Below are positions 30,105-39,711 of a stretch of 64,000 nucleotides of DNA, piece by piece. The stretch lies in NCBI GenBank assembly GCA_018136815.1, contig CM030932.1, forward strand, positions 9,674,429 to 9,738,428. The letters are read 5' to 3'. The first letter of the stretch is position 1, and each line of letters begins with the position of its first letter. This DNA is from Isochrysis galbana. Taxonomy: Eukaryota > Haptophyta > Isochrysidales > Isochrysidaceae. The translations under genes and the position numbers were made by a program. The notes under the pieces were generated by a model. It was not told the origin of the DNA. It saw nothing but the letters and a program-made list of their open reading frames with translations, and made no database searches.

Positions 30105-31838
30105 ATGCGCGCGGTGTTGCTGGTCGCGCTCTGCGCCTCCACCCATGCCCTCCTCCTCGTCCGCCCCGTGCGCGCCCGCCAACCCTTGATGGTGGCGGAG
30201 AGGATTGCAATCGCAGGGGAAACCAGAGATCGGGAGGCCTCCCTGCTGGTAGAACCGAAGCCCGAGGCCATCGCGGGGGTCGGGCGGCCATATCAGGTCG
30301 CAATTGCTGGGGGAGGTATCGGAGGCCTATGCACCGCCCTCGTCCTCCTCAACATGGGCTTTGAGGTAAGCATTGCCATACGGCAGACGGAAAACGGGGA
30401 GGGAGGTGGGATTGGCCACAGGAGAAGGGGGCGTGCTAAGTCAGCGCGCGCCCCAATGTGCTGACTGCCCCATGTACCTATGCCTCAGGTCACTGTTTTC
30501 GAGAAGACGCGGCAGTACCGCCCCTTTGGCGGCCCTATCCAAGTTGCGTCGAACGCAGCTGAGTCCATCCGTCGCATCGACGAAAGCACTTACGACAAGA
30601 TCCTCTCAAAGGCGACTGTTATAGGCGATCGCACAAATGGCCTCAAGGACGGGCTGTCGGACGAATGGTTCGCCACATTCGACCTTGACTCACCGGCGCG
30701 CCGGCGCGGCCAGGTGTCCTCAGTCGTCATCGACCGGCCAATCCTTCAGGATATCCTGTTGGAGAAGGTGGGCCACTGTGTGACAAAGGGCTGCGAGGTG
30801 GTTGGATGCCGGGAGGTCGGCCAGCGCGTCGTCGTAGAGCTCTCGGACGGGACAACGCATGAGGCGGACATGCTCGTCGGCTCGGATGGCATCAAGTCGC
30901 GCGTGAGAGACCTTTTCGACCCAACACGCCGTGAACCCATCTGGTCTGGCTATACATGCGTTGCGGGAATGGCGTACGTCGTGCCGCATGATCTGAAGGA
31001 GGTTGGCTACAAAGTCTGGGTCGGCCCGCGCAAGTATTTCGTGTCAGTCGACGTGGGCGGCGGCAGGATTCAGTGGTACGCATTCCTGAACATCCCACCA
31101 GGAACGGTGAGCATAGAGCGCCAGGAGCTCGTCAACTGGCTTCGCAATGAGCAGTTTGCCGAGTGGGCAGCTGATGTGCACCTGCTGCTCGACCACTCGC
31201 CCATCGACGAGGTCGAGCAGCGAGATCTCTACGACCGGCCGCCTGACCTTCAGTGGAGCAACGGACGCGTCTGCCTGCTCGGTGACGCCGCGCACCCCAT
31301 GATGCCCAACCTGGGTCAAGGTGGCGGTATGGCCATCGAGGATGCGCTCATCCTGGGCCAAGAGCTCGCGAAGCTCCCACGGCATGGCGAGGAGCAGCCG
31401 CACCCCTTTGCACTACGTGACTCGATCCCTCGAGCACTGCGCCGGTACAACCAAAACAGAGTGCTGCGTGCTGCCGCGGTGCAGGGCCTCTCGCGTATAT
31501 CGTCTGCCTTCCTCTTCCAGTATCAGCCACCTATCAAGCTCGAGTGGTCGCCTTCGCCACGTCTCGTGCACCTAGGTCCCCGGTCGTGGATTACGCGCGC
31601 ATGCCAGGGGTTCTTGCAAAACGTAGCGTTCCCCCTGCAGTTTGAATTCCTATTCTCTTTCCCCGGGGAGATCAACCCGGAGATGTTCGCCGAGAGCAAT
31701 GCCGGCGACTTTGGCTCGCTGCAGGCGTCCCAGTCGCCGCGCCCACAGCGAGCAGGGCCGACGAAGCTAGGCGCCCCGGAGCGCGAGCTCGTCTCGGGGG
31801 GTATGTCGCTCAGGGATTGGCTGTCGCAGTACTGGTGA
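30105..31838 (+). CDS. ZEP: Zeaxanthin epoxidase-like FAD monooxygenase
   Basis: FAD-dependent monooxygenase of the xanthophyll cycle, which epoxidises zeaxanthin or diatoxanthin-type carotenoids in the plastid. Exon 1 is 30105-30365, with a hydrophobic leader (MRAVLLVALCASTHALLLV) and the FAD-binding Rossmann motif VAIAGGGIGGLCTALVL. The intron 30366-30488 (GAG|GTAAGC ... CTCAG|GTC) is in phase 0. Exon 2 carries VTVFEKTRQYRPFGGPIQV, the DG-type motif LVGSDGIKSRVRD and the second FAD motif CLLGDAAHPMMPNLGQGGGM. About 537 residues, complete. A C-terminal FHA domain, found in plant ZEP, is absent, as often in algae. Which epoxide is made cannot be read from sequence. Confidence 0.9.
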
Positions 31839-33265
31839 TGCGTTTAACACGACGGCCATTACACAGCTTTCGGTGGCGCACCTCCTTTCGAGAGTGGCAC
31901 GGCACTCGTTGGCGCCCTCGTGCAACACAGCACCTTCGGTCGAGCGGAAGAAGATTGGCCCCACCTAACGACCATCTTTACGGCTAGGGCGGCCCTCTTT
32001 CTTGTGCACGCGCCCCATGCTATTCAGTGATGTGAGCGCCTTGTGGGCTCCCACACGCCTCGTGCCATGTTGGTGAGCTACGCCCATCAGTATTTGCTCT
32101 GGGTCCATGGTCAAGCCTGCACAATGTCCGCATGTATTGGTGTTAGCAGTGGCACAGCCGCCTTCGGTATCTCCACTGCAACATCGACTCGTCTCCCTCT
32201 TATGATCAACGCGGTTCCTGTACGCCTACATTCTCGAGGCGTTACACACACATCGCTTTGACGACACGATCCTTCCCAGGCTCTTCGACGATGAGGCGCG
32301 CGTTGTGTATATAGCTCGAGAGGGAGTTCTTCACGTCTATGCGTTAAGTGAGCACGGGTGGATACAAGGTGCATCGTGAAACGGTGGGTGAGCTAGTCGT
32401 GTCTTACTTTGTGCGATGGATGAAAGCTCAACACCCATCACACCGTTTTGCACATGTTACGGCATGTGTTCGCACGTCACATTCCTGAACTGACACGTCA
32501 AAGGCGTGAACCTCGTGCGCTCAACTATCCAGCCATCACAAGCCGTTCATCGTAGATAGGGCAAGATAAAAAGTTCACTAGAAATTCTACTCGACTAACT
32601 TTATATTTGGTTCGCATGGGGGAGGGCATGCTTCCTCTCCCAGCCCACCCTGATGGGTGGGAATCGCGCTCACTCCTCACCCTCACCCCCCCCCCCCCCC
32701 CCCCCCGCGCCCCGCCCCTTGCGCACTTGGCACTTGGCATGCAGCGGGGCCTTGCCATTCCTGCCCAGACTCTCCCTGAGGGCTGGGTCTAGACCGGGCA
32801 CTCAGGCCCTTCGCGGCCTGCTCATCGCTCTGAACCCTCCCTCCCCCCTGGCCCTGGTCGCTAGGCGAGGCACCAGACAAACAGAGTCGGACAAAGACAG
32901 AAGCTCCTACTGCGGGCTGCAGGGTGCATGGGGCGCGCTGCGCGCTGCGGGCCAGAGGCCAGAGGGGGCAGCAACGTGTGCTTGAGAGCAGGTCGCAGGA
33001 CGCTTACAGGCCGCAGGCATGGGGGAGGGAGGGAGAGGGAGGGAGAGGGAGAGGGACACGGAGACGGAGAGGGAGAGGGTTGAGACGAGGTGATGGTGAT
33101 GGTGATGGTGATGGTGATGGGATGCGGATGCGGGGGGGATGGGGTGAAGAGGAGAGCGACCATTCTCGGGCAGCGCCCCCCAGACCTGCGGCCCACTTGA
33201 AGAGAGGAGGCGACGCTAGCGGCGTGAGCTGTACGGGTACAAGGTACAACGGTCGCTCCGCGAAA
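31839..33265. other. No gene recognised
   Basis: 3' flank of the epoxidase gene and further intergenic sequence. Contains a C run near 32690 and a (GATGGT)n tract at about 33090-33120. Frames on both strands are low-complexity or overlap each other. Confidence 0.4.
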
Positions 33266-33287
33266 AACTATTGTTATAGTTTGACCT

Positions 33288-34190
33288 ATGGAGCGTGCCG
33301 CGACCGCTCCCGAGCCCCAGGCGACCCTCGCCACCGCGCCCCACCTGGGACGCCCCACGCCGCCCGAGGCGGCTCGTCAGAAAGCCCTCTCAAAGCCCAT
33401 CCAGCCCATCCAAACCACACCCGCGCAAGCGCGCGGGGTGGCGAGCACTGGCACCGAACAGGTTGCCACCATGGCTCTGCGTAGCATGCAGGGGGTCTTG
33501 GAGACCCCCTCCAACAGTGGGAAACCCTCCCACCCCAAGAGCACCTCATGTGGGAGGGCAGCTCAGCTGCCCTCCCCATGGTGGAAACCTCTACCATCAG
33601 TGCACCCAACATGGGAGGGCACTTCACAACCATCAATCTCCTACGGAGAGCACCCTAAGCCTCTGTTTTCCATGTTGAGTCACTTCTCGTTTTCACCCCG
33701 CTCCTTTGGGCCACAAGAACCTACAACTCAGTGCCCTGCCTTGGGCACTCCTTCAACACTTGACTCCCTCTCCCACTCTCCCTTCCCTCTACAACCAACC
33801 CAAGTAGCACGACCCCCCTCGCCCTCTGTTCAAAGCACCAAAAATTTCAACTCAAGACTCATGTTGATACACCTCTCGTTTTCACCCCACTCTTGTGGGC
33901 CACAATCACCTACAACTCAGTGCCCTGCCTTGGGCCCTCTTCCAACACTTCACTCCCTCTCCCACTCCCTCTTGGAACTACAAGCAACCCAAGAAGCACA
34001 ACCCCCCTCGCCCTCATCTGTTTCAAGCACCAAAAATTTCGACTTAAGACAAGAGGGAGGATATGTCTTGAGGCGGCGTCGCTGCCCATGCCTAGCGCAA
34101 GGGTATAGCGCCCCCACTCAGACATCTCCTTCCCCACAGCTCCTCTCTGAGGAGTTGCTCCTCTCCCTCCCATTAGGCCCCCTTGCCTGC
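33288..34190 (+). pseudogene. ORF1-like N-terminal part of element A2
   Basis: Starts MERAATAPEPQATLATA. Two other copies of the family also begin MERA (39712 and 63406). Low-complexity Pro/Ser/Thr product. Its second half is inflated by a tandem duplication of about 188 bp (33673 and 33861). The frame runs to a stop at 34208, within the inverted segment. Confidence 0.45.
33673..34055 (+). repeat. Tandem duplication, period about 188 bp, two copies
   Basis: Both units contain CTCGTTTTCACCCC, TGGGCCACAA, CTACAACTCAGTGCCCTG and CACCAAAAATTTC in the same order, with moderate divergence. It lies inside element A2. Confidence 0.8.
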
Positions 34191-34760
34191 GAGATGTGTT
34201 TGAAGTGAGGGTGTTTGTCCGTGTGTTTGAGCATCGGGTGTGTGTATAGTTTTGCCACGTGGATCCACTCATCTCGGGTCAAGTCTAGTTTACGGGTCCA
34301 CTTTTCTCGGCCTGGCTGCGGTTTGTCGCTGGGGCCACCCACCAGGTATTCGCTCGTGATGTCGGATACGGTGATCTGGTCTAGTTGTATCTTGCCGTTA
34401 AGCGCGTATTCATCTGCTAAGGGGTACTCTAGGTGTTTCGGGCCTTTGAGCCCGCTTTCCCATCTGGCCGGTGTGTGGAATAGTGCCTCTTCTCCCGACT
34501 TAGCTACGTCAGTGGTGTTAGTGGTTTCTCCCAGGTAGTTGGTGTTGGTATATATCCATATGTTGTTCATTTTTGTGATGTATTTATCCTCTTCAGACAC
34601 TTTGATTTCCCTTGTCTCGTTTTCCGGTCGAGTTTCGTCGCTTGTTCGCTCCGGTTGCGCCTTTGCGGCTGGCTGTTGCGGTGCCGGGCTAGCCTGCGCT
34701 TTGTCTTGGAGACAAAAGTGCCCCCCTCGGACATCTCTCTTAAACTACTGCGAGTTTGCG
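34190..34760 (-). pseudogene. Inverted half of the LINE-like element protein
   Basis: On the minus strand the product includes VSEEDKYITKMNNIWIY, ALFHTPARWESGLKG and HVAKLYTHPMLK. These align with EIRISKNGEFYARHKGVW and HLARIYTSPMM in the ORF at 40151-41530. The similarity stops at HPHFKHIS (near 34195), exactly where the forward half at 35266 resumes. Confidence 0.6.
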
Positions 34761-34779
34761 TAAATGTGAACCTCAGCGA

Positions 34780-35090
34780 AACAGTCTGCTATGCTCGCGC
34801 ACGGCGCCTCGCGCGGGGGGACCGAGGCACATCGCGCCCTGCGCATCCACGGCCTGCGCATAGGTGATTGCAAGTCATCACACCCTTCCCCCTCGGACAT
34901 CTCTCTTAAACTGCGAGTTTACGTAATTGTCAACCTCAGAGAAACAATCTACTGTGCTCACGCATGGCGCCCCGCGCGGGGGAGGACCGAGGCACATCGC
35001 GCCCTGCGCATCCACGGCGTGCCGTATGCAAACGCGCGGCGCCCCGCGCGGACATCGCGCCCTGCGCATGGGTGATTGCAAGTCACCACA
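34780..35090. repeat. Minisatellite-like tandem repeat, shared with 46370-46700
   Basis: Two to three imperfect units of about 150 bp. They contain GAGGCACATCGCGCCCTGCG, ATCCACGGC and TGATTGCAAGTCA in order. The reverse complement of the unit is closely related to the repeat at 46.4-46.7 kb. Confidence 0.65.
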
Positions 35091-35265
35091 CCCTTCCCCT
35101 CAAACTCTCCATTTAACGTTTACAGCGGACGTGATTGCTCCACGCGCCCTGATATCCATCGTAGTGTTGCCATGTCACGGGTAAAAAACTTTTCGCACAC
35201 ACCCTAAATTTAAAATAATGTTATTTTTATAACCGTGGACATTTGATCTCTCAATTCGACTGATC

Positions 35266-35803
35266 GACTGATGTCCCACAATTGACGGAACGACACCTTA
35301 GCCACGGCGAACAGATTCGCGGACGACCCGACATGCCGTTTTTGCGGCATAGCCCCCGAATGCTCCACGCATTTAGCCGTATGCATCGCGACGGAGCCCG
35401 TCTTCGAATTCATAGAGGGTCTTATAGGGATTAATCTCAGACCGGGCGCTCAGAAGTAGCCCAACGTCGTTTTTGCTACCAAGTGGACAGGCCTCACCCC
35501 TCCTCGGGATACTTAGGTATCCTGGCGTGGAGGTATATCCTTACGGACTTCTACAACATTCAATATGGCAACGCGGATGGTAGGACCGCTAGATCGATCC
35601 TGAGGGCAATTCTCACTAGATACCATCTATTAGTAACGGCGAGAATCGGTTTCTTTCAAAGGCTTAAGAGGCAACGGGAGAAGAGGGGGCTACACGCCCC
35701 GAGCAATAAACATTTAAAAAAGATAATAAGCCCTCTTTACACGGTGGATAAAGACTTCAACCTCGAAACGTCGGAGAACCTCTCGCAGGCGGCGAGAGAA
35801 TAG
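35266..35803 (+). pseudogene. C-terminal half of the LINE-like element protein
   Basis: Encodes FADDPTCRFCGIAPECSTHL followed by AVC. This is a CxxC...H...C zinc motif like that found after the RT in many non-LTR retrotransposons. After a frameshift and stop, GYLGILAWRYILTDFYNIQY follows. The same order occurs in the ORF at 40151-41530 (DPTCRLCKLAHESSTHLGTC, then LAWRYILTDFYK). Broken by a stop near 35283 and a frameshift near 35450. Confidence 0.65.
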
Positions 35804-36229
35804 AGAATTGGATATACGACACATCACTTAAGATGGATAGAAATTTTACTAGCAGGAAAATTGGCAGAGATCAAAGCAGGATCACACGGACTCTAAGGAA
35901 GGTATCCCGACCAAAGTAAAAACACAAGAGAAACCACAGTCTCCCGCCCCCTTCTCTCCGACTCCTGGCCGAAGCAGCGCGCACGGCCTCCCCGGAACCG
36001 GCTTCTCCGCTAAAGAGGGAATTGGGGAAGGGGAAGGGGGTCGATAAGGGTTAGGGTTGGGTAGTAGGGAGGTTCACTAGCACGCTGCCTCACGCCGCAC
36101 ATGTAGCGGGGATTTTTAAGAAGATTTTTTTTCTATCCAGCCCTTGGCCCTCGGCCCTTACTAAGCCTTACACTTTCACTCTACATCCTTTTCTTTACTC
36201 TACTACAGTTACCTGCGCATACAAGGTCA

Positions 36230-36761
36230 ATGGAAGCGTACCAGTAAAGAAGGAAGGGCAGGGCGCCGGGGGGGGGGGGGGGCGAAGAGGCTGAGCGCGT
36301 GAGCTCGCTCACGGTCGGCGGCCGCGTCTCCGCCCCCACCCACCCACCCACCCTCTTCCCTCTCTATCTCATATCCGAGCGAGACCTCACCCTCTCTCCC
36401 CTGCCCCTCCTCCTTTCTCCTTTCTCCCCCTTCTCCGCCCCCCCCCTCCTCTCCCCCCTCCTCTCGCTCCCCCAGCCTGCCGTCCGCAGCCATCACGCTC
36501 CCCGAGCAGACTCACTCGGCGGAGACGCGCTCCTCGCGCTCGGAGGCGGCGCGCGCGCTGCGCCGGCCCGACGAGCGCGTCAAGTACGACGCGGGAGACT
36601 GCGACGACCTCGCAAAGGCCAGCCAGCGCTGCCTGCAGGCAACCGGCTACGACCGAGCGAAGGCCGCAAAGGAGTGTGAGCCACACTACGAGGCATACCG
36701 CAACTGCAGGCGGGCGGTGACTGCTGCGAAGCGAAAGGACGTTAAGACAATCTTCGGCTAA
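36230..36761 (+). CDS. Small twin CX9C (CHCH) protein
   Basis: Predicted two-exon gene for a 99-residue protein of the mitochondrial intermembrane space type, oxidised by the Mia40 pathway; many relatives assist cytochrome c oxidase assembly. Exon 1 is 36230-36243 (MEAY plus two bases), the donor is GTAAAG, the acceptor CCCCCAG at 36475, exon 2 36476-36761. The twin motif is clear: CDDLAKASQRC (CX9C) and CEPHYEAYRNC (CX9C), 14 residues apart, in exon 2. The reading phase across the intron is consistent, but exon 1 is short and so less certain than exon 2. The TAA (36759-36761) overlaps the ATG of the next gene as TAATG. The exact family (COA/CMC/COX17-like) is not resolved. Confidence 0.7.
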
Positions 36762-37708
36762 TGGACACACCACTTCTTCAGGCTCTCAGTGGACGGTCCG
36801 CAATGCTGGCCCTCCTCACGTACGCCGGCTGCTACTGGGCCTCGGGCCGAGCCATCTCGCGCCCGGCGCCTTTCGGCCCACGCTGGATTGCCGCTTTGCT
36901 TGCCAACTTCTTCACCTGGCTGATGCGTGTCGTCGGAAAGTGCCCAATCACGAGCGTGCCTCCCGAGAAGCCTCTAGTCGAAGGGCGTCAGACAGAAGTC
37001 GTCTGGCACCCTCATGGTGCATACACAACCATGTGCTTCATGCACTGCGCACAGTACACTGTCGCCGCTCAGCCGCTCCAATGGTATCCAGGTGTGGCGC
37101 CCGTGCTCTTTAAAGTCCCCTTCTTCCGCGAGATGCTCCTACTGCTCAACGCGCGCTCGGTCGAGCGCAAATCACTTGAGGCACTTGTCCTCGCCGGGCA
37201 CTCGATCGGCGTCCAACCCGGTGGCATTCCCGAGCAGCTACTCTCCGATCACCGACGAGAAATCGCTCTGTTTCCGCGCCATCTCGGCTTTGTACGCCTA
37301 GCCATGCGCTATGGCCTCGATCTACTCCCCGTCTACATCTTTGGTGAAAATCAGGCGTACACGACAATGGGGGAATGGGGCCAGGCCTTGTCGGCCTTCA
37401 CCTACAAATGGCTCGGCATGCCACTCGTCCCTGTCACAGGCCGATTTGGTCTTCCTTGGCTCGTACCGAAGCCAACAAACGTCCATGTGCGCTGGGGCAA
37501 TGCCATCTCTGCTGGTTCCCCGAACCCAAACCCCACAAACGACGAGGTGCAGGCCGTCTTCGAACTGTACCTTGCTGAGCTGCGCCGCGTCTTCAACAAG
37601 CACAAGGACGCTTGTCTGCCGCCGGAGGTTGCTGCGAAGGGCCTCACCGTCATGTTCCACGGCAAGGAGCCGGGCGCCTCGTTGCGCACATCAAACTCTA
37701 AACTCTGA
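36761..37708 (+). CDS. DGAT2: DGAT2-family acyltransferase
   Basis: Acyl-CoA:diacylglycerol acyltransferase type 2 family (the last step of triacylglycerol synthesis) or a close relative such as mono- or wax-ester acyltransferase. It acts at the ER membrane. Hallmarks: HPHG in EVVWHPHGAYTT (catalytic His), PVLFKVPFFREMLL, GGIPEQ, and FVRLAMRYGLDLLPVYIFGE, ending with a plausible short tail. A hydrophobic N-terminal stretch (AMLALLTYAGCYWASGRAI) fits a membrane hairpin. Intronless, 315 residues from ATG 36761; a second candidate ATG is 36803. The start overlaps the stop of the CX9C gene, so the true mRNA start is unclear. Confidence 0.85.
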   Translation: MDTPLLQALSGRSAMLALLTYAGCYWASGRAISRPAPFGPRWIAALLANFFTWLMRVVGKCPITSVPPEKPLVEGRQTEVVWHPHGAYTTMCFMHCAQYTVAAQPLQWYPGVAPVLFKVPFFREMLLLLNARSVERKSLEALVLAGHSIGVQPGGIPEQLLSDHRREIALFPRHLGFVRLAMRYGLDLLPVYIFGENQAYTTMGEWGQALSAFTYKWLGMPLVPVTGRFGLPWLVPKPTNVHVRWGNAISAGSPNPNPTNDEVQAVFELYLAELRRVFNKHKDACLPPEVAAKGLTVMFHGKEPGASLRTSNSKL

Positions 37709-39440
37709 TCGGGTGCGATGGCAATCTGCTCTCCCCGAAAGAAGCACAGCTGCTTGCGGTCAGTGGATGGAGAGCAGGGTATCAATGTGCTTGAGGTGTG
37801 CAAGGGAGACGCGGTCGACGTTGTCGTCGTACAACTAGCCATCTCAAAGACGAGGAGTGCAAGAGTTCGAGCAAAAATCTGGAGCCAGACGTATAGGTTG
37901 GTGTCCACATTATGCAATGTTATGTGACGCGCACGCAACTAACTGTATAACCAGTTGCCATGTTATAATAAAACATCTGAGCGTTAGTACCACTACCACT
38001 ACTGCCACTAGCCCGGTACTACCACGACACCCCTCAGCGCACCTACCCGTAGGCCTTGACGTGGTGTGTCAAGGCGAGAAGCGCTCGATCACCATCACCC
38101 ACAGTATGGAAAAGCGTTCAATCACCATCAGCCTACACGTGGAACGCGTTCAATTGCCATCATCCCCACAGCATGGGAAAGCTTTGCTGTCACGGATGGT
38201 TTTACGTGGTGTGTGGTGTGCACCCTAGAACTTATATTGGGATGCGGAGGGGGAGAGGGCCGCGTGAGTCGAGCCGTGATCTGACGAATTGTGATGGCCC
38301 ATAGGGCCTGAGGGCAATGAGGAAGGGGCCATGCCGGCGGCAGGCGCGGCGGAGGAGACGAGTTCGGAGGTGCTGACGGGCTGAGGCCCGTCAGCAGAGG
38401 AAGGCGGGCAGGCGGGCTTGAGCGAGGGCGAGGACGGCGGCGAAAGCGGCATCGAGCGAGCGGCGAGAGGCGAGAGCGAGTGTGAGGAGGGCTGTGATGG
38501 CAGGGGCTGGCGAGATAAGGAGAGGTTGTAGGGTATGAGTGTTACGAGAGCGAGAGCGACGAGAGCGAGAGCGACGACGGATGACGACTGGCGACAGGAC
38601 GACGGACAACGACACCCAGGAAAACACCCCGTCTCTCGCCCCACGACTTTCTCACATAACTCGACTGAAATCAAACCCAAACACTCCGGCCAGACGACGA
38701 CGGACGACGATCAGAAGGCGATCTGTCGGCGATCCCGTCTGGAAGGAGAATCGCACCATAACGGAAACGAGGGGCAATCCTGCCGCACAAGATTCCAAAA
38801 GACTTACCAAATAAGACGAGAGAAGTGCGGTGTGCCTAAGGGGGAGATGCGATGAGATTGCAAATTAAACCTGATTGCAATCACTGAAGTAGATAGAGAA
38901 GCGCGGAGAAGATAGCGAATTAAACCTATTTGCGAGGCGCCTAGGAGGGAGAAAGGTGGGGAAACTTCCCTTCTCTTCGAGAGAAAGAGAGAGAACGCTC
39001 CACAACCCAAGACCCTATGCGTCCAAGCGAAGCTTTTTGACCGAGAACGAGAACGAGAGAATTATAACGATAAATGCCGAACGACGAAGAGAAGAGAGAA
39101 GCCTAACGAGTGTCGACTCGCGAATGCGACACCCCCCTGCTAGGATCGAGCGTCCCGCGAGGAAAGAAGAGAGCCTAACGGACATCGGAGAGCTCCGAAC
39201 AAGTCACATCGATTGGATATTCGCCGATCGCCGAGACCCGCAAGCAAGCTCGGCGGAGTGATGGGGAGGGGGTATGGGGTATGGGTAGGCCGGTATGGGG
39301 GGTATATACTTTGTGGCCCCACACATTGCTCTATCTATGAATGATGTGTGTCGTATGTCACATGCATGTCACATGCATTCACAGTTAGTATAGTGCGTGG
39401 CGGGCTCACGATCACCATATGACATACGACATACATACTT
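37709..39440. other. Intergenic with short repeats
   Basis: No gene recognised. Contains GCGAGAGCGAC-type repeats (38540-38580), repeated CAATCACCATCA blocks (38083-38130) and ATACGACATAC/CATGTCACATGC motifs near 39350-39440. The long minus frame at 38225-38680 is Ser/Pro low complexity. Confidence 0.4.
39008..39131 (+). repeat. Dispersed repeat D, copy 1
   Basis: About 125 bp, over 90 percent identical by eye to 46990-47116. It runs from GCGTCCAAGCGAAGC through ATTATAACGATAAATGCC to CGCGAATGCGACA. The sequences diverge immediately after this point in both places. Confidence 0.75.
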
Positions 39441-39441
39441 C

Positions 39442-39687
39442 TTACGCACACGCGCCCTTGCGCTTATTGCGATTGCATCGCAACATCACCGACGCCTCCA
39501 CCTGATCAGCCAACGAATTAGCACGATCTGCACCAAACATGCATTGCAGCAAACTGAACACACGCTCAGACGCGGCAGAGTTGGGGCTGAGACAAAGGGC
39601 AATCCGTGCAGCAATCGCCCAAGTTGGAAACTTGGTATGGTGCGATGCCCACCATGATAGCACGTCTTTGGTTAAAGACTGCACATC
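39442..39687 (-). pseudogene. hAT transposase, C-terminal dimerisation domain
   Basis: Minus-strand product: DVQSLTKDVLSWWASHHTKF, then ALCLSPNSAASERVFSLLQ and a basic end. Trp-Trp, Pro and the SER-FS block are hallmarks of the hAT C-terminal dimerisation domain. Its upstream part continues beyond the insertion at 42770-43160. The two parts share the duplicated target AAAGACTGCACATC. Confidence 0.8.
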
Positions 39688-39711
39688 AACTATCGTTAAA
39701 CCGATAGGGTC

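Larger units (their letters stand above)
33266..36132 (+). mobile_element. LINE-like element copy A2 with an internal inversion
   Basis: The 5' end is AACTATTGTTATAG, matching the start AACTATCG of the element at 39688. ORF1-like start ATGGAGCG is at 33288. The 3' end is AAGAAGA plus eight T (36125-36132). Between these, the N-terminal half of the element's second domain lies reversed (34190-34760) and the C-terminal half forward (35266-35803). An inversion of about 34190-35265 explains this. No reverse transcriptase was found in the element, so it is non-autonomous. No clear target duplication. Confidence 0.65.

Noticed and set aside
29040..30300. Minus-strand frames of 100-200 codons between peroxiredoxin and epoxidase
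   Set aside because: Low-complexity Pro/Arg/Gly sequence opposite G runs and repeats; partly antisense to the epoxidase exon 1.
33004..33358. Minus-strand frames with repeated Ile-Thr or Pro-Ser
   Set aside because: Translation of a GATGGT tandem repeat.
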